The position numbers were made by a program, and so were the translations under genes. A DNA stretch of 64,000 nucleotides from the NCBI GenBank assembly GCA_001602925.1, contig LUZT01000004.1, positions 169,415 through 233,414 on the forward strand. The letters run 5' to 3'. Below, in pieces: positions 29,059 through 38,913 of the stretch (positions are counted from its first letter, which is position 1; the number at the start of each line of letters is the position of its first letter). A model generated the notes under the pieces. That model had not been told where the DNA came from, did not search any database, and saw nothing but the letters and a program-made list of their open reading frames with translations. This DNA comes from Chlorobiales bacterium Clorobi_01 (GTDB taxonomy: Bacteria > Bacteroidota > Chlorobiia > Chlorobiales > Chlorobiaceae).

Positions 29059-30276
29059 ATGAAGCGAACAGCTCCTCTTTTTTTTCTGCTTTTTTTTCTC
29101 CTGTTGGGAATAACCTCCATAGCGCGAGCCGAGGCGTTCAGGTACGGTCTTGATGTGCTCGATGCGCAGAAGTGTTTCCAACTCCAGGGCAGGCGAGTCG
29201 GCATGATCACCAATGCGGCAGCGGTTTCGCGCTCCGGCGAGTCGGGATACCGGGTTTTGCTTCGGAACGGGGTCGATCTGAAATTCCTGATGGCTCCCGA
29301 GCATGGCTTTACGCTCGATTACGAAGCTGGCGAGAAAGTGGACAATGCAGGGGTTGGCGACAGTTTGAAAATCTGGTCGCTTTACGGCGACTCCCGGAAG
29401 CCTGATATTTCGCTTCTGAAAACCATCGATGTTCTCATTTTCGATCTTCAGGATGCGGGGGTGCGTTGTTACACCTACATTTCCACCATGAAGCTCGCGA
29501 TGGAGGCATGCAACGAAGCTGGGGTCGCTTTCATGGTGCTCGACCGCCCCAATCCCCTTGCGCCGATTCCGGTGAGCGGTTTCGTGCTTGAGCCGCGCTT
29601 CGAGTCGTTCGTTGGCGCGGCGGAGCTTCCGTTCATCCACGGCATGAGCGTGGGAGAGATCGCCGGATGGTTGCAGAAACGCCGCTTTCCGGGACTGTCG
29701 TTGCAGATTGTGCGGATGCATGGATACCGGCGAGACAGGTTTGCCGACGACCTTCCGGGCTTCCGTTTCCGTCCGCCGTCGCCGAACCTGCATGATTTCA
29801 AAACCCTGTTGCTCTATCCAGCCACGGTCATGCTGGAGGGAACCGATGTCAGCGAGGGGCGCGGTACTGATGCGCCGTTCCGGATGTTTGGCGCGCCATT
29901 CATCGATAGCAAAGAGCTCATCCGGGAACTCGAAACCTATCGCTTGCCCGGCGTCGAATTCCACCGGACGACCTTCACGCCCGAAAGGAGCAAATTCTCC
30001 GGTGTCGAGTGCGAGGGAATCCGCCTGAAGGTGACCGATCGCGAGCGATTCGATCCGTTCATGACCTCCACGGCGATCCTGCTCTCGCTGCAGAAGCTCT
30101 GGCCGGAGCAGACCGGCCTGTATCGTCACGCCGCCTTTTTTGACCAGCTTGCAGGAACCGATCGTTACCGTCTCATGATTCAGCAGCAACGTCCGATCGC
30201 GGAAATTCTCGACGCTGTCCAAACGCAGGTGCGGGCATTCGATGCGACTTCGCGGGATCGTTTCCTCTATCCCTGA
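29059..30276 (+). CDS. DUF1343 protein, exo-beta-N-acetylmuramidase family (NamZ, GH171)
   Basis: 405 residues with a signal peptide (PLFFLLFFLLLGITSIARA). Family blocks are GRRVGMITNAAAV, APEHGFTLDYEAGEKVDN, DVLIFDLQDAGVRCYTYISTM, LDRPNPL, HGMSVGEIAGW, SPNLHDFKTLLLYPATVMLEG, and SEGRGTDAPF. NamZ-type enzymes remove N-acetylmuramic acid from the non-reducing end of peptidoglycan fragments. Export fits a cell-wall recycling role. The 3' end overlaps the convergent cfa frame by 104 bases. Confidence 0.9.
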   Translation: MKRTAPLFFLLFFLLLGITSIARAEAFRYGLDVLDAQKCFQLQGRRVGMITNAAAVSRSGESGYRVLLRNGVDLKFLMAPEHGFTLDYEAGEKVDNAGVGDSLKIWSLYGDSRKPDISLLKTIDVLIFDLQDAGVRCYTYISTMKLAMEACNEAGVAFMVLDRPNPLAPIPVSGFVLEPRFESFVGAAELPFIHGMSVGEIAGWLQKRRFPGLSLQIVRMHGYRRDRFADDLPGFRFRPPSPNLHDFKTLLLYPATVMLEGTDVSEGRGTDAPFRMFGAPFIDSKELIRELETYRLPGVEFHRTTFTPERSKFSGVECEGIRLKVTDRERFDPFMTSTAILLSLQKLWPEQTGLYRHAAFFDQLAGTDRYRLMIQQQRPIAEILDAVQTQVRAFDATSRDRFLYP

Positions 30277-31411
30277 ATTTCCGTTTGACTGGCTGGTGTG
30301 GGATGCAGCATTCGCCTTTGATGCCCGATGGTGTGAGCAATATCTGCCAGAGCTGGATCGTGCGTGCCCTGAAAGCTCCGGCACAGCTCAGGAGATAGTA
30401 GCGCCACATGCGGTAGAATTTTCTGTCGTAGTGCTTTTCAATCTGTGGCCATTTGCGGGTTATGTTGCTTTCCCAGGCTTTGAGTGTCAGGGCGTAGTCG
30501 TAACCGAGCGAGTGCCAGTCTTCGAGTACGAGACGTCCTTCAAAAGCGCGTGAAATCTGGCTGGGCGAGGGGAGCATCGAGTTCGGGAAGATATATTTCT
30601 CGATCCACGGATCGGTGCCTGTAACCGGTTCGTTGCTGCCGATGCTCTGTACGAGCATTCGTCCTTCCGGCTTGAGACAGCGCCGGGCGGTATCAAAGTA
30701 GGTCCGGTAGTTTTTATAGCCGACATGTTCGATCATGCCGATCGAGACGATCCGGTCGAATTCGCCTTCGAGCTGGCGATAGTCCATGAGCAGGATATCG
30801 ACGTCGAAATCCTTGCAGAGCTCTCTGGCAAAGCTGGCCTGCTCCTTCGATACGGTGATGCCAATCACCTGCACGTCATAGTGTTCAGCGGCGAACCTCG
30901 CGGCCCCGCCCCAGCCGCATCCAATATCGAGCAGTTTCATCCCCGGTTTGAGGTCGAGCTTTTCGAACACCAGGCAAAGCTTGTTTTGCTGTGCTTCATC
31001 GAGGCTGTCGGCTTCGTGCCAGCAGGCGCAACTGTACATCATGAGCGGGTCGAGCATCGCCCGGAAGAGGTCGTTGCCAGCGTCGTAATGGCGCTTGCCG
31101 ACAGTGAAGGCGCGTGCCGGTTTTTGCAGGTTTATCATCGCACCCTGAAGATACTCCAGCGCCAAGGCAAGCGTGACGAGCTGTTGGTCGACGCCTGCCG
31201 AGAGTATCCGGTAAAACAGCTCTTCGAGGTCATCGCAATCCCACCAGCCCTCCATATAGGACTCTCCGAAACCGAGATTTCCCTGAAGCACCGTTTTTCT
31301 GAACATCCGGCGATCATGCACCCTGATGTCCCACGGGCTGTTGCCGTTGATGGTGATGTTTGCCGCAGCGAGGAGTGTCTCGAGTCTTTGCTGGAAAAGT
31401 TGGTCGAGCAT
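30173..31411 (-). CDS. cfa: Cyclopropane-fatty-acyl-phospholipid synthase
   Basis: 412 residues: SAM site LLDIGCGWGGAARFA, LLMDYRQLEGEFDRIVSIGMIEHVG, and the Cfa block YSCACWHEADSLDEAQQNKL. It adds a methylene group from SAM across cis double bonds of membrane phospholipids. The protein is about 30-40 residues longer than the usual 380. After the normal end near RTIQLWQILL a basic, low-complexity tail runs antisense into the end of namZ, consistent with loss of the original stop codon. Confidence 0.92.
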   Translation of the reverse strand: MLDQLFQQRLETLLAAANITINGNSPWDIRVHDRRMFRKTVLQGNLGFGESYMEGWWDCDDLEELFYRILSAGVDQQLVTLALALEYLQGAMINLQKPARAFTVGKRHYDAGNDLFRAMLDPLMMYSCACWHEADSLDEAQQNKLCLVFEKLDLKPGMKLLDIGCGWGGAARFAAEHYDVQVIGITVSKEQASFARELCKDFDVDILLMDYRQLEGEFDRIVSIGMIEHVGYKNYRTYFDTARRCLKPEGRMLVQSIGSNEPVTGTDPWIEKYIFPNSMLPSPSQISRAFEGRLVLEDWHSLGYDYALTLKAWESNITRKWPQIEKHYDRKFYRMWRYYLLSCAGAFRARTIQLWQILLTPSGIKGECCIPHQPVKRKFRDRGNDPAKSHRMPAPAFGQRREFPRSDVAAES

Positions 31412-31509
31412 GGCGCAGTGCTCCGGTTTCCGGGGAAACGTTCTGTTTCACAAAATGGAGAGACCGATACTGACTACTTTAAAAAATAGTGTATGCACGA
31501 CGAAATGTC

Positions 31510-31529
31510 AAAAAGATGCCCGACAGGGC
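31510..31529 (-). terminator. Probable terminator of the STAS gene
   Basis: On the minus strand GCCC-TGTC-GGGC is followed by ATC and TTTTT. The stem is short. It lies about 45 bases after the STAS stop and before the cfa start. Confidence 0.45.
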
Positions 31530-31572
31530 AAGATCATGTCAAGAGTGATGGTAGGGCGCTGTTCTTTGAGTT

Positions 31573-32193
31573 TTAACTCTTCAATGGTGTTTTGCCGGCC
31601 TCGGGATTCTTTTTTGGGCGGCCTCGTTTTCTGGCGGGAGCCGTTGCGGATGGATTTTTTTTCTGGTGGGGCTTTTCGTTTTCATCAATCGCTTCAGGTT
31701 CGTCGCTCTCTTCAGGTTCGTCTTCGATTTCGCAGTATGCTTCGCTTTCAAAGGCCTCGTCAGGGATTTCAAGTTCGTCGCCGATTTCGTCAATACTCTC
31801 ATCCTGAACCGGCTGCTGCCGCGACCGGCTGCCGCGTTTACCCTTCAATGCCGGCTCGATGAGCGTCATGACCTCATTGATCGAAGAGAAAATGTAGAGT
31901 TGCTTGTCGAGATTGGTCAGTTTAAGCAGGTCTTTTATCTGCTGGCAGAGCGAGACGAAAATGGCAAGCCCGTCAGAGCTGTTGGCGAGCTGATGGGCCA
32001 GGAGCATCGAGCCTATGCCTGAAGAATCGATGGCCTTGACCTGCGAAAAATCGATGATGATGTTTTTACTGGTCTCGGTGCTGACCATGCTGTCGATAGT
32101 CGCCTTGAAACAGTCTGCGTAACGGACATCGAAAATCGGCTCTTCAAGCTTGAGGATGGTCAATTCCTTGCGGGTCGATACGGAGTGTTTCAT
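31573..32193 (-). CDS. STAS-domain protein (anti-sigma-factor antagonist type) with acidic linker and AT-hook tail
   Basis: 206 residues. Residues 8-115 are a STAS domain like SpoIIAA/RsbV; Ser58 in IDSSGIGSM is the usual phosphorylation site. Residues 128-175 are very acidic (EIEDEPEESDEPEAIDENE). The end is basic and contains RKRGRPKK (188-195), a textbook AT-hook core (GRP) for minor-groove DNA binding. STAS proteins normally release sigma factors from RsbW-type kinases; an AT-hook would bring this one to AT-rich DNA. A kinase-type protein is encoded at 48257. Confidence 0.85.
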   Translation of the reverse strand: MKHSVSTRKELTILKLEEPIFDVRYADCFKATIDSMVSTETSKNIIIDFSQVKAIDSSGIGSMLLAHQLANSSDGLAIFVSLCQQIKDLLKLTNLDKQLYIFSSINEVMTLIEPALKGKRGSRSRQQPVQDESIDEIGDELEIPDEAFESEAYCEIEDEPEESDEPEAIDENEKPHQKKNPSATAPARKRGRPKKNPEAGKTPLKS

Positions 32194-32256
32194 AAAAAAC
32201 TCCAGCAGAAATACGGTAACTTATTCTATAAAAGGCACTTGTGCTACCTTTTTGGC

Positions 32257-32448
32257 TCCGCATTCATTGAAGGATGGTTGAAAGATGAATGCGGAACGGC
32301 TCTCTTCCACTATTATCGTACAAAATTCGATTCATTCAAATCAATTTTTTTCAACGGCGTAAAATGTTTGATGTGGGTGAGGGTGGGGTGCTCGCTGATG
32401 GGGAGTGGTTAAGCGTTTTGTTTTTTTGCAATAGGAGAATGCGGAACG
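32257..32448. repeat. Inverted and direct repeat upstream of the STAS gene
   Basis: TCCGCATTCAT (32257-32267) and ATGAATGCGGA (32285-32295) are an 11-bp perfect inverted repeat. The 12-mer GAATGCGGAACG occurs at 32287-32298 and again at 32437-32448. The whole lies in the 255-base gap before the STAS gene and could be an operator or a decayed mobile repeat. Confidence 0.5.
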
Positions 32449-33393
32449 CTATCGTCTTGTCTGGTGGAAAAAAAACTCTACAAGTGCTTCGATTTCCGCT
32501 TCGTCAAGCGGTGCTTGCACCCACTCGACATTCAGCCTGTTGCGGAAAAATGTCAGCTGACGTTTGGCGTAGTTTCTGGTGTGTTGGGCGATGAGTGAAA
32601 CCGCGGTGTCGAGATTGTGCAATCCCTCGAAGTGTTCGAAGAGTTCGCGGTAGCCGACGGTGGCCAGCGCGTTGAGGTTTTTGCTGTGCCACTGGTCGCC
32701 GTACTTGTCGAAAAGATGACGGGCTTCGGCTTCAAGTCCGGCTTGCATCATTGCGCTTGTGCGGTGGTTGATGCGGTCGTAGAGCAGCTCGCGGGGCAGG
32801 TCGAGACCGATGACGGTGAAGTTGATTCCAGTTGGCGGGCCGGGGGTTTTGCGTTGCAGGGCCGTGACTGTCGTTCCCGAAATTTCGATGATTTCGAGGC
32901 TTCGGATAAGGCGCTGGGTTTTGGTTGGGTCGAGCGTTTTGGCCTGTTCGGGATCAAGCGCTTCGAGTCGGCGGTAGAGCGCTTCCGCGCCGTGGCGTTC
33001 GAGTTCGCGGGTCAGCCGCGCCCGGATTTCCGGGTCGGCTGGTGGCAGTTCGGCGAAGCCTTTGAGCAGGCCTTCGAGGTAGAGCGTCGAACCGCCCGCA
33101 ACGACTGGCGTGATGCCGCGTTGATGGAGTTCCCGGATTTTTTCCGCAGCCTGCTCTGCAAAATCTCCTGCGCTGAACGGTTCGCCGATCTCCTTTTCGT
33201 CGATGAAGTGGTGTTTGACCTCGTCGAGCATCCAGCGCGGCGGTTTGGCGGTGCCGATGTCCATGCCGCGATAGATCTGGCGCGAGTCCGCCGAGATGAT
33301 TTCGCCGCCGGTCTGGCGGGAGATGCGGAAGGCCAGCTCCGTTTTGCCGGAGGCGGTCGGGCCGAGGATCACGAGAACCGGTTTGGTGTTCAT
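32449..33393 (-). CDS. miaA: tRNA dimethylallyltransferase MiaA
   Basis: 314 residues: P-loop [11 protein letters not shown] (11-21), [42 protein letters not shown] and [10 protein letters not shown]...[12 protein letters not shown]. MiaA puts a dimethylallyl group on A37 of tRNAs reading UNN codons. It follows maf by two bases, in the minus-strand run symporter-maf-miaA. Confidence 0.96.
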   Translation of the reverse strand: MNTKPVLVILGPTASGKTELAFRISRQTGGEIISADSRQIYRGMDIGTAKPPRWMLDEVKHHFIDEKEIGEPFSAGDFAEQAAEKIRELHQRGITPVVAGGSTLYLEGLLKGFAELPPADPEIRARLTRELERHGAEALYRRLEALDPEQAKTLDPTKTQRLIRSLEIIEISGTTVTALQRKTPGPPTGINFTVIGLDLPRELLYDRINHRTSAMMQAGLEAEARHLFDKYGDQWHSKNLNALATVGYRELFEHFEGLHNLDTAVSLIAQHTRNYAKRQLTFFRNRLNVEWVQAPLDEAEIEALVEFFFHQTRR

Positions 33394-33395
33394 CG

Positions 33396-33989
33396 TTACC
33401 CTTCGGCGGGAAAAAGGGGTTTGAGGGCGGCATAGACCTTTGAGACTGGCAGGCCGACCACGTTGTAGTAGCAGCCGTCGATGCCTGTGACGAAGCAGGC
33501 GAGAAGCGGATCCTGGATGCCGTACGATCCGGCTTTGTCGAAGGGTTTCATTACTTCGATGTAGCGGGTGATCTCCCGAGGCGTCATCGGGCCGATTTCG
33601 ACGATGGTGTGGGCGTAGTCCGTGATCGCCTTGCCATTGTGCAGGATGCAGAAGCCGGTGAGCACTTCGTGGCTGCGGCCTTGCAGCGCCGAGAGCATCT
33701 CGATAGCGTGGTCGAAGTCGCCGGGTTTGCCGAGCGGCTTGCCGTCGAGCACCACCGTGGTGTCCGAGCCGAGCACAACCGCTCTGGCGTCCGTCTCCGG
33801 CAGCGTCTGCCGGAGAGCTTCGGCCTTCTGCCTGGAGATTTCCATCACATTTTCCTCGACCGTCAGCACCGGATCGAAGGTCTCGTCGATCTCGACCGAG
33901 GCGGTCTCGAACGGAATTCCTGTCATGGCGAGCAATTCCCGGCGTCGCGGCGATTGCGAGGCGAGGATGAGTTTGCGGTGTGAGGTCAT
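33396..33989 (-). CDS. maf: Maf-family nucleotide pyrophosphatase
   Basis: 197 residues from ATG 33989: [47 protein letters not shown] and [13 protein letters not shown]. Maf proteins hydrolyse non-canonical or specific nucleoside triphosphates; this pattern resembles the dTTP/UTP branch (YhdE). An open frame continues 78 codons upstream into the symporter gene but is not Maf-like. Confidence 0.93.
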   Translation of the reverse strand: MTSHRKLILASQSPRRRELLAMTGIPFETASVEIDETFDPVLTVEENVMEISRQKAEALRQTLPETDARAVVLGSDTTVVLDGKPLGKPGDFDHAIEMLSALQGRSHEVLTGFCILHNGKAITDYAHTIVEIGPMTPREITRYIEVMKPFDKAGSYGIQDPLLACFVTGIDGCYYNVVGLPVSKVYAALKPLFPAEG

Positions 33990-33991
33990 CG

Positions 33992-35752
33992 TCAATCGAA
34001 GGTTTTCCAGTTTCTTTTCGACAGGTCGCGGTAGATCATCACGCCTGCCAATGCGCCGGCGGCGTAGTAGAGCGCGGCGGCCACCTGTTCGCCGAAGATC
34101 AGCTTGCCGGTGCCGAACAGTGTGGCGTAAACCAGCACGATGCCGAAAAACCAGTCGGCGAAGAGGGCGGGGAAGCCGGTATCGCCTTTGACGTCGGGCA
34201 TCTCGTCGGCCACCGGTTTCCACAGCGCTCCGCCGACCCGCGTGGTGCGGTAGAATGCGTGCAGCTTTTCGCGATCAGTCGGCTGCGTGAGCCAGGTGAC
34301 CGCGAGGGTGCAGGCAATCGTGAAGAGTACGATGATGTAAATCGATTCGGGGAAGACGATTGTGGTGAACTGGCTGATGTAGCTGTAGGCCACGATCGGT
34401 GCGACCATCGAGGTGATCTCCGACCAGGCGTTGAGCCGCCACCAGAACCAGCGCATGATGAGCACGAAGCCCGTGCCCGCGCCGCACTGGATGATGAACT
34501 CCCACGCGCCGGTGATGGTCTCCAGCACGTAGAACGTGATGTAAAGCGCGAAGACCGCTGTGATCGCCGTGACGATCCGCGACATCAGGACGTAGTGGTT
34601 CTGTTCAGCCTCCCGCTTGATGAAGCGCTTGTAGAGGTCGTTGATGAGGTAGCTCGTGCCCCAGTTCAGATGGGTCGAGAGCGTTGACATGTAGGCTGCC
34701 ATGAAGGCTGCGATGAGCAGGCCTTTCAAGCCGGCGGGCAGCACGGCGTTCATGACGTGCACGAAGCCGTCCTCTTTCTGCCCGGCGGGCAGATTGGGGA
34801 ACATCACGAGGCTCGCCAGACCGACCACGATCCATGGCCACGGGCGAACGCAGTAGTGCGCGATGGTGAACCAGAGGGTTGCGAGCAGCGAGTTTTTCTC
34901 GTCCTTGGCGCTCATCATGCGCTGGGCGATATAGCCGCCGCCGCCCGGCTCCGCGCCCGGATACCACGACGACCACCACTGCACGAACGCCATTGCCGCG
35001 AAGGCGGTGAAGGGCAGGGCATAGGCTCCGGTCGCCGATGTGTTGACGGTTGAGGAGAACGAGGGGAAAAAGTCGAACATCCAGCCCGGCAGCGCCTGTT
35101 TGAGGCCGCCAGCCGCCGTGACCTGCGGCGAGTTGACCGCCAGCACGGCGAGGATGATGCACCCGGCCATCGCGATGACGAACTGCACGGCGTCGGTGAT
35201 CGAGACGCCCCAGAGGCCCGACATGCCGGAGTAGATCGCCGTGAAAATCACCAGCCCCACGATGGTGAGCTGCGGGTCGAGGCCGGGGATCATGATCTTG
35301 ATGATCTTGAACATGGCGAGGTTTACCCACCCGATGATCACCGCGTTGATGAAGAGGCCAAAATAGACCGCCTTGAAGCCGCGCAGAAAGCTCGCAGCCT
35401 TGCCGCTGTAGCGCAGCTCGATGAATTCGAGGTCGGTCAGAATGTTTGCCCGCCGCCAGAGCCGGGCGAAGAAGAAGACGGTGAGCATTCCGCCCGAAAC
35501 GAACGTCCACCACACCCAGTTGCCCGCGATGCCGTTCTTGGCCACAAATCCGGCGACGGCGAGCGGCGTATCGGCAGCGAACGTCGTGGCAACCATGCCG
35601 GTGCCAGCGATCCACCACGGTAGCTTGCGCCCCGAAAGGAAGAACTCGCCAACATTCTCGGAAGCTCTACGCGAAAAGAAAAGCCCGACAAAGAGGGTCA
35701 AAAGCAGATACCCCGCAATGAAGGCCAGATCGAGAAACGTGAGTTGAGCCAT
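33992..35752 (-). CDS. Sodium/solute symporter family (SSS) transporter
   Basis: 586 residues, start at ATG 35752 ([15 protein letters not shown]). About 13-14 membrane segments. The SSS pattern is seen in [51 protein letters not shown] and [25 protein letters not shown]. It would use a Na+ gradient to import an organic solute; substrate unknown. A 26-codon in-frame extension to 35830 looks non-coding. It is upstream of maf with a two-base gap, suggesting cotranscription. Confidence 0.9.
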   Translation of the reverse strand: MAQLTFLDLAFIAGYLLLTLFVGLFFSRRASENVGEFFLSGRKLPWWIAGTGMVATTFAADTPLAVAGFVAKNGIAGNWVWWTFVSGGMLTVFFFARLWRRANILTDLEFIELRYSGKAASFLRGFKAVYFGLFINAVIIGWVNLAMFKIIKIMIPGLDPQLTIVGLVIFTAIYSGMSGLWGVSITDAVQFVIAMAGCIILAVLAVNSPQVTAAGGLKQALPGWMFDFFPSFSSTVNTSATGAYALPFTAFAAMAFVQWWSSWYPGAEPGGGGYIAQRMMSAKDEKNSLLATLWFTIAHYCVRPWPWIVVGLASLVMFPNLPAGQKEDGFVHVMNAVLPAGLKGLLIAAFMAAYMSTLSTHLNWGTSYLINDLYKRFIKREAEQNHYVLMSRIVTAITAVFALYITFYVLETITGAWEFIIQCGAGTGFVLIMRWFWWRLNAWSEITSMVAPIVAYSYISQFTTIVFPESIYIIVLFTIACTLAVTWLTQPTDREKLHAFYRTTRVGGALWKPVADEMPDVKGDTGFPALFADWFFGIVLVYATLFGTGKLIFGEQVAAALYYAAGALAGVMIYRDLSKRNWKTFD

Positions 35753-35878
35753 TGTTGTGCTTTGGGTTTTAGGGAATGGCAGGGTTATGTTTTTTTTGAC
35801 GATTGGAACTTGTCGGACGATTGGGATCAAAGGGCGAAAAGGAAAAAATCATCAGCTATCCATTGCTATTTCCAGCAA

Positions 35879-35900
35879 GGGCAGCCACAGGGGGCTGCCC
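35879..35900. repeat. GC-rich palindrome between pfkB-family and symporter genes
   Basis: GGGCAGCC (35879-35886) and GGCTGCCC (35893-35900) with a 6-base spacer. Similar in build to the palindromes at 10848-10904. It may belong to a dispersed REP-like class or end the kinase transcript. Confidence 0.5.
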
Positions 35901-35926
35901 ATACGGGTTTTACGCCAAGTACGCTC

Positions 35927-36841
35927 TTACGCCTCTATGCGCGACAGTTCCAGGAAGCTCTGGTAGCGGTCGTCGACTTCGAGGAGGTCGAGATCGTTGT
36001 AGCGGTAGGGCCCGAACTGCTCGACGCAGAAGCTGGCCATGGCGCTGCCGTAGAGCACGGCTTTGCGCATCTCGGATTCGCTCGCGCTGCCGCAGCGGGC
36101 GAGGTGGCCGATGAAGCCGCCAGCGAAGGTGTCGCCAGCGCCGGTCGGGTCATAGATCGATTCGAGCGGGAAGGCCGGAGCGGCAAAGATGCCGTTGTCG
36201 GTGAAGAGCAGCGCGCCATGCTCGCCCTTCTTGATGATGAGGGTTTTCGGACCCATTTCGCGGATGATGCGCGCGGTCTTGACAAGATTCGGATCGCCGG
36301 AGAGCAGGCGAGCCTCGCTATCGTTGACGATGAAGACATCGACCCGTGCGAGTACCTTTTTCAGCTCTTCTGGCTTGCCCTCGATCCAGAAGTTCATCGT
36401 GTCGCAAACGACCAGCTTCGGCGCGTCGATCTGGTCGAGCACCTTGAGCTGCAACTCGGGATCGATGTTGCCGAGGCAGACAAACTTGGAGTCGCGGTAC
36501 TGCTGCGGTACGTGGGGGTCGAACGCGGCGAAGACATTCAACTGCGTGTCGAGCGTGTCGCGGGTGTTCATGTCATAATGATAGCGGCCAGCCCAGCGGA
36601 AGGTCTTGCCATCCTCGACGACCTGGATGCCCCTGGTGTCGATGTTCTTGGCGTGGAGCAGGTCGAAGTGCTCTTTGCCGAAATCGGAACCCACGACGCC
36701 GACCATCCTGATCGGTTCGTCGGTGAAGTAGCTCGCCGAAAGCGCGATGTAGGTCGATGAGCCGCCGAGGGTGTTGTCAGAGCGGCCAAATGGAGTTTCG
36801 ATGTCGTCGAAAGCGAGGGAGCCAATGACAAGAAGTGACAT
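35927..36841 (-). CDS. PfkB-family sugar/nucleoside kinase
   Basis: 304 residues. Start VIGSLAFDDIETPFG with LGGSSTYIALSASYF (substrate side), and the catalytic/anion-hole signature DPTGAGDTFAGGFIG with the base Asp. Family members phosphorylate ribose, fructose, adenosine or related molecules; the substrate here is not clear. It follows the GH13-like gene by 45 bases on the same strand, which may hint at sugar metabolism. Confidence 0.88.
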   Translation of the reverse strand: MSLLVIGSLAFDDIETPFGRSDNTLGGSSTYIALSASYFTDEPIRMVGVVGSDFGKEHFDLLHAKNIDTRGIQVVEDGKTFRWAGRYHYDMNTRDTLDTQLNVFAAFDPHVPQQYRDSKFVCLGNIDPELQLKVLDQIDAPKLVVCDTMNFWIEGKPEELKKVLARVDVFIVNDSEARLLSGDPNLVKTARIIREMGPKTLIIKKGEHGALLFTDNGIFAAPAFPLESIYDPTGAGDTFAGGFIGHLARCGSASESEMRKAVLYGSAMASFCVEQFGPYRYNDLDLLEVDDRYQSFLELSRIEA

Positions 36842-36886
36842 GATATGATGATAATTAAATGGTTTACTGAAAAAAATCTGTCGGAA

Positions 36887-38896
36887 TTACTCTTCGTCCG
36901 CGCCCGGAATTTCGAACAGTACACACTGGCCTGGCGCGAAATCGAGCATCAGCTTGTGATCGGAAACCATCAGCGTTCGCCCGGAAATCAGCTCTTCGAG
37001 CTTCATCGCCTCCTGCCCGAACTCCATCGTACCGGTGACGGGCTCTTCGAAGTTGCTGTTGCCAGCGAACAGCAGATTTCTGCCACCCGATTTGCGCATG
37101 ACGGTTAAAAGTGCCGGATCGGAGATGTAGGGCTGGACGATCGAGCCGATGTCGCCGCATCGGATCAGGTCGAAGTGGCGGCTCCGGATGTCGAGCACTT
37201 TGCGGATGTCGTCGCAGATCGGTTCGAGTCCGTTGGTGTTCTCCCAGTCGCAGGCAGCGGGTGCGAACAGCGGCAGGGTTTCACTGGGGAAACGCTGCCG
37301 GTCATCGTCGGTGAAATTCAGGCCGAGGTTGACCGGGTGCCATTCACAGATTTCCATTCCGGAGTGGATAAAAGGCATTGCCGGAAGCACCGCGCCGAGT
37401 GTGAAGAGGAAGAGTGCTCGGCGGCGTCCAGCTTCACGTCCGGCAAGAGTATGACACACTCGCGGCGTATTGTGATTTTCGCCAGTAGCGAAAAACGGGA
37501 TCGCCACGCCGTTGCGGTTCAGGAAATTCAGCAGCCCCTTGATGTACTGCACGTCGTGAATCACGAAGGGCAGCGAGCCGAGTACAGCGCTGAACCCCTC
37601 CTCCTTCAGCTTTGGCGACGGGTCGAAGTTCTCGTCCCAGAAGGCGAAGTCCGGTTGGCCGAGTCGCGCTTCGGCGACAATCGAAGCCTTCAGTTCCGGC
37701 GGCAGCGCGTGGCCCATGTCGATCATTGCGCCGTCGATGCCGAACTCTTCGCGGCACCACGGAATGATGCCGGTGATCTTTCGCCACAGCTCCATCGTGC
37801 GGAACTCGGGGCGTTCGAGTGCTTCGTCGTACATCCGTATCGTGTTGTAAGCTATGTAGTTGAAGCGGGGCGCGTCGTGCAGTTTCAGGTAGGTGACGTC
37901 GGTCCATGGCGGCTGACGGTCGTCCGGCGGCCAGTCGGCGAAGGCGCTGGCGATGACGCATTCGCCGCCATCTTCATTCGAACCGCTGTAGCCATTTTCG
38001 CCGAGCGTGATCTTCTCCGGCGTTGGCGCGAAGCGGCTGCGATATGCCTCGTCCGGTTCCGGCAGCTCGTGGAAGTCGTGCTTGTCCACCTGTTCGTAGA
38101 TTCTCGCGAGGGTGTCGTGATTGAAAGCTGGCGGACCGTAGCTCCCCAGGTTGCCCTCCTTGCGGAGCCAGTAGAACCACTCCGGATGCTCGCCGATCCA
38201 GTCACTGTCAATGGAGGCCGTGCGGAAGACAAACTCGAACACGACCCGCATCCCAAGGTGGTGCGCCGTCTCGACGAGTGCTCTGAGCTGTGTCTCCAGT
38301 GGCAGGTCGAGCACCGGTTCGCCGAGCGTTTCGTCAAGCCGGTAAGGATTTTTGATCGCATACGGAGAACCGAGTTCCCCCTTGCGGTTCATCTTGCCAA
38401 TGCTGGTCAGCGGCAGCAGGTAGAGTGTGTTGACGCCCATCCGGCGGATGTAAGGCAGCATGGCGATGGCTTTCAGCAGTGTTCCGGTCTCGCGAAATCC
38501 GCATGGAAGCGGCTCCGTGCTGATACGTCCGTCATGGTTGTGATCGAACGCTGCGTTGTACCTCACGAAGAGGTTGTACACGGTTGCCGAGGCACTCCAG
38601 TTCTGGCCGTTCATTACTACCTTGTCCGGTTCGAGCGGAGTCGAGGCTCTGATCGCGCCGATCGCATCGATGAAATAGTCAAAAGGATCGACCATCGAAA
38701 CGCCAGTTCTTCCTTCGCGCCAGAGGTTCGGCACGGCGTATGGTTTAGCGGGCTGGCGGCGCCTGGCCGATTCCAGCGATTCGAGGAGAATGTCGAGGGT
38801 TGGTGTGGTCAATCTGTCAGATATTCTGAATCGATGGAAGCGAAAAATCAGGCTAAAGATAAGTATTATCGGGAAAAGATATGCAGAACCAATCAA
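36887..38896 (-). CDS. GH13-fold (alpha-amylase family) protein with atypical catalytic regions
   Basis: Up to 669 residues. Barrel landmarks include [32 protein letters not shown] (nucleophile region), FWDENFDP (acid/base region) and [13 protein letters not shown]. The first region reads [12 protein letters not shown] instead of DxVxNH, and the last reads GENHNTPR with Asn where amylases have the stabilising Asp. HPEWFYW after region I recalls GlgE-type maltosyltransferases. Activity may be altered or absent. The first about 28 residues (hydrophobic, AT-rich DNA) look like intergenic sequence; TTG 38812 or a later ATG may be the true start. Confidence 0.8.
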   Translation of the reverse strand: MIGSAYLFPIILIFSLIFRFHRFRISDRLTTPTLDILLESLESARRRQPAKPYAVPNLWREGRTGVSMVDPFDYFIDAIGAIRASTPLEPDKVVMNGQNWSASATVYNLFVRYNAAFDHNHDGRISTEPLPCGFRETGTLLKAIAMLPYIRRMGVNTLYLLPLTSIGKMNRKGELGSPYAIKNPYRLDETLGEPVLDLPLETQLRALVETAHHLGMRVVFEFVFRTASIDSDWIGEHPEWFYWLRKEGNLGSYGPPAFNHDTLARIYEQVDKHDFHELPEPDEAYRSRFAPTPEKITLGENGYSGSNEDGGECVIASAFADWPPDDRQPPWTDVTYLKLHDAPRFNYIAYNTIRMYDEALERPEFRTMELWRKITGIIPWCREEFGIDGAMIDMGHALPPELKASIVAEARLGQPDFAFWDENFDPSPKLKEEGFSAVLGSLPFVIHDVQYIKGLLNFLNRNGVAIPFFATGENHNTPRVCHTLAGREAGRRRALFLFTLGAVLPAMPFIHSGMEICEWHPVNLGLNFTDDDRQRFPSETLPLFAPAACDWENTNGLEPICDDIRKVLDIRSRHFDLIRCGDIGSIVQPYISDPALLTVMRKSGGRNLLFAGNSNFEEPVTGTMEFGQEAMKLEELISGRTLMVSDHKLMLDFAPGQCVLFEIPGADEE

Positions 38897-38913
38897 GGCA
38901 TTTGTGAAGCAGT

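Noticed and set aside
28963..30384. 473-codon frame antisense to namZ
   Set aside because: The plus strand has a signal peptide and full DUF1343 pattern; the antisense has none.
32185..32594. Plus-strand frames opposite the STAS start and miaA end
   Set aside because: Fall on the repeat-containing intergenic region and on miaA; no protein-like character.
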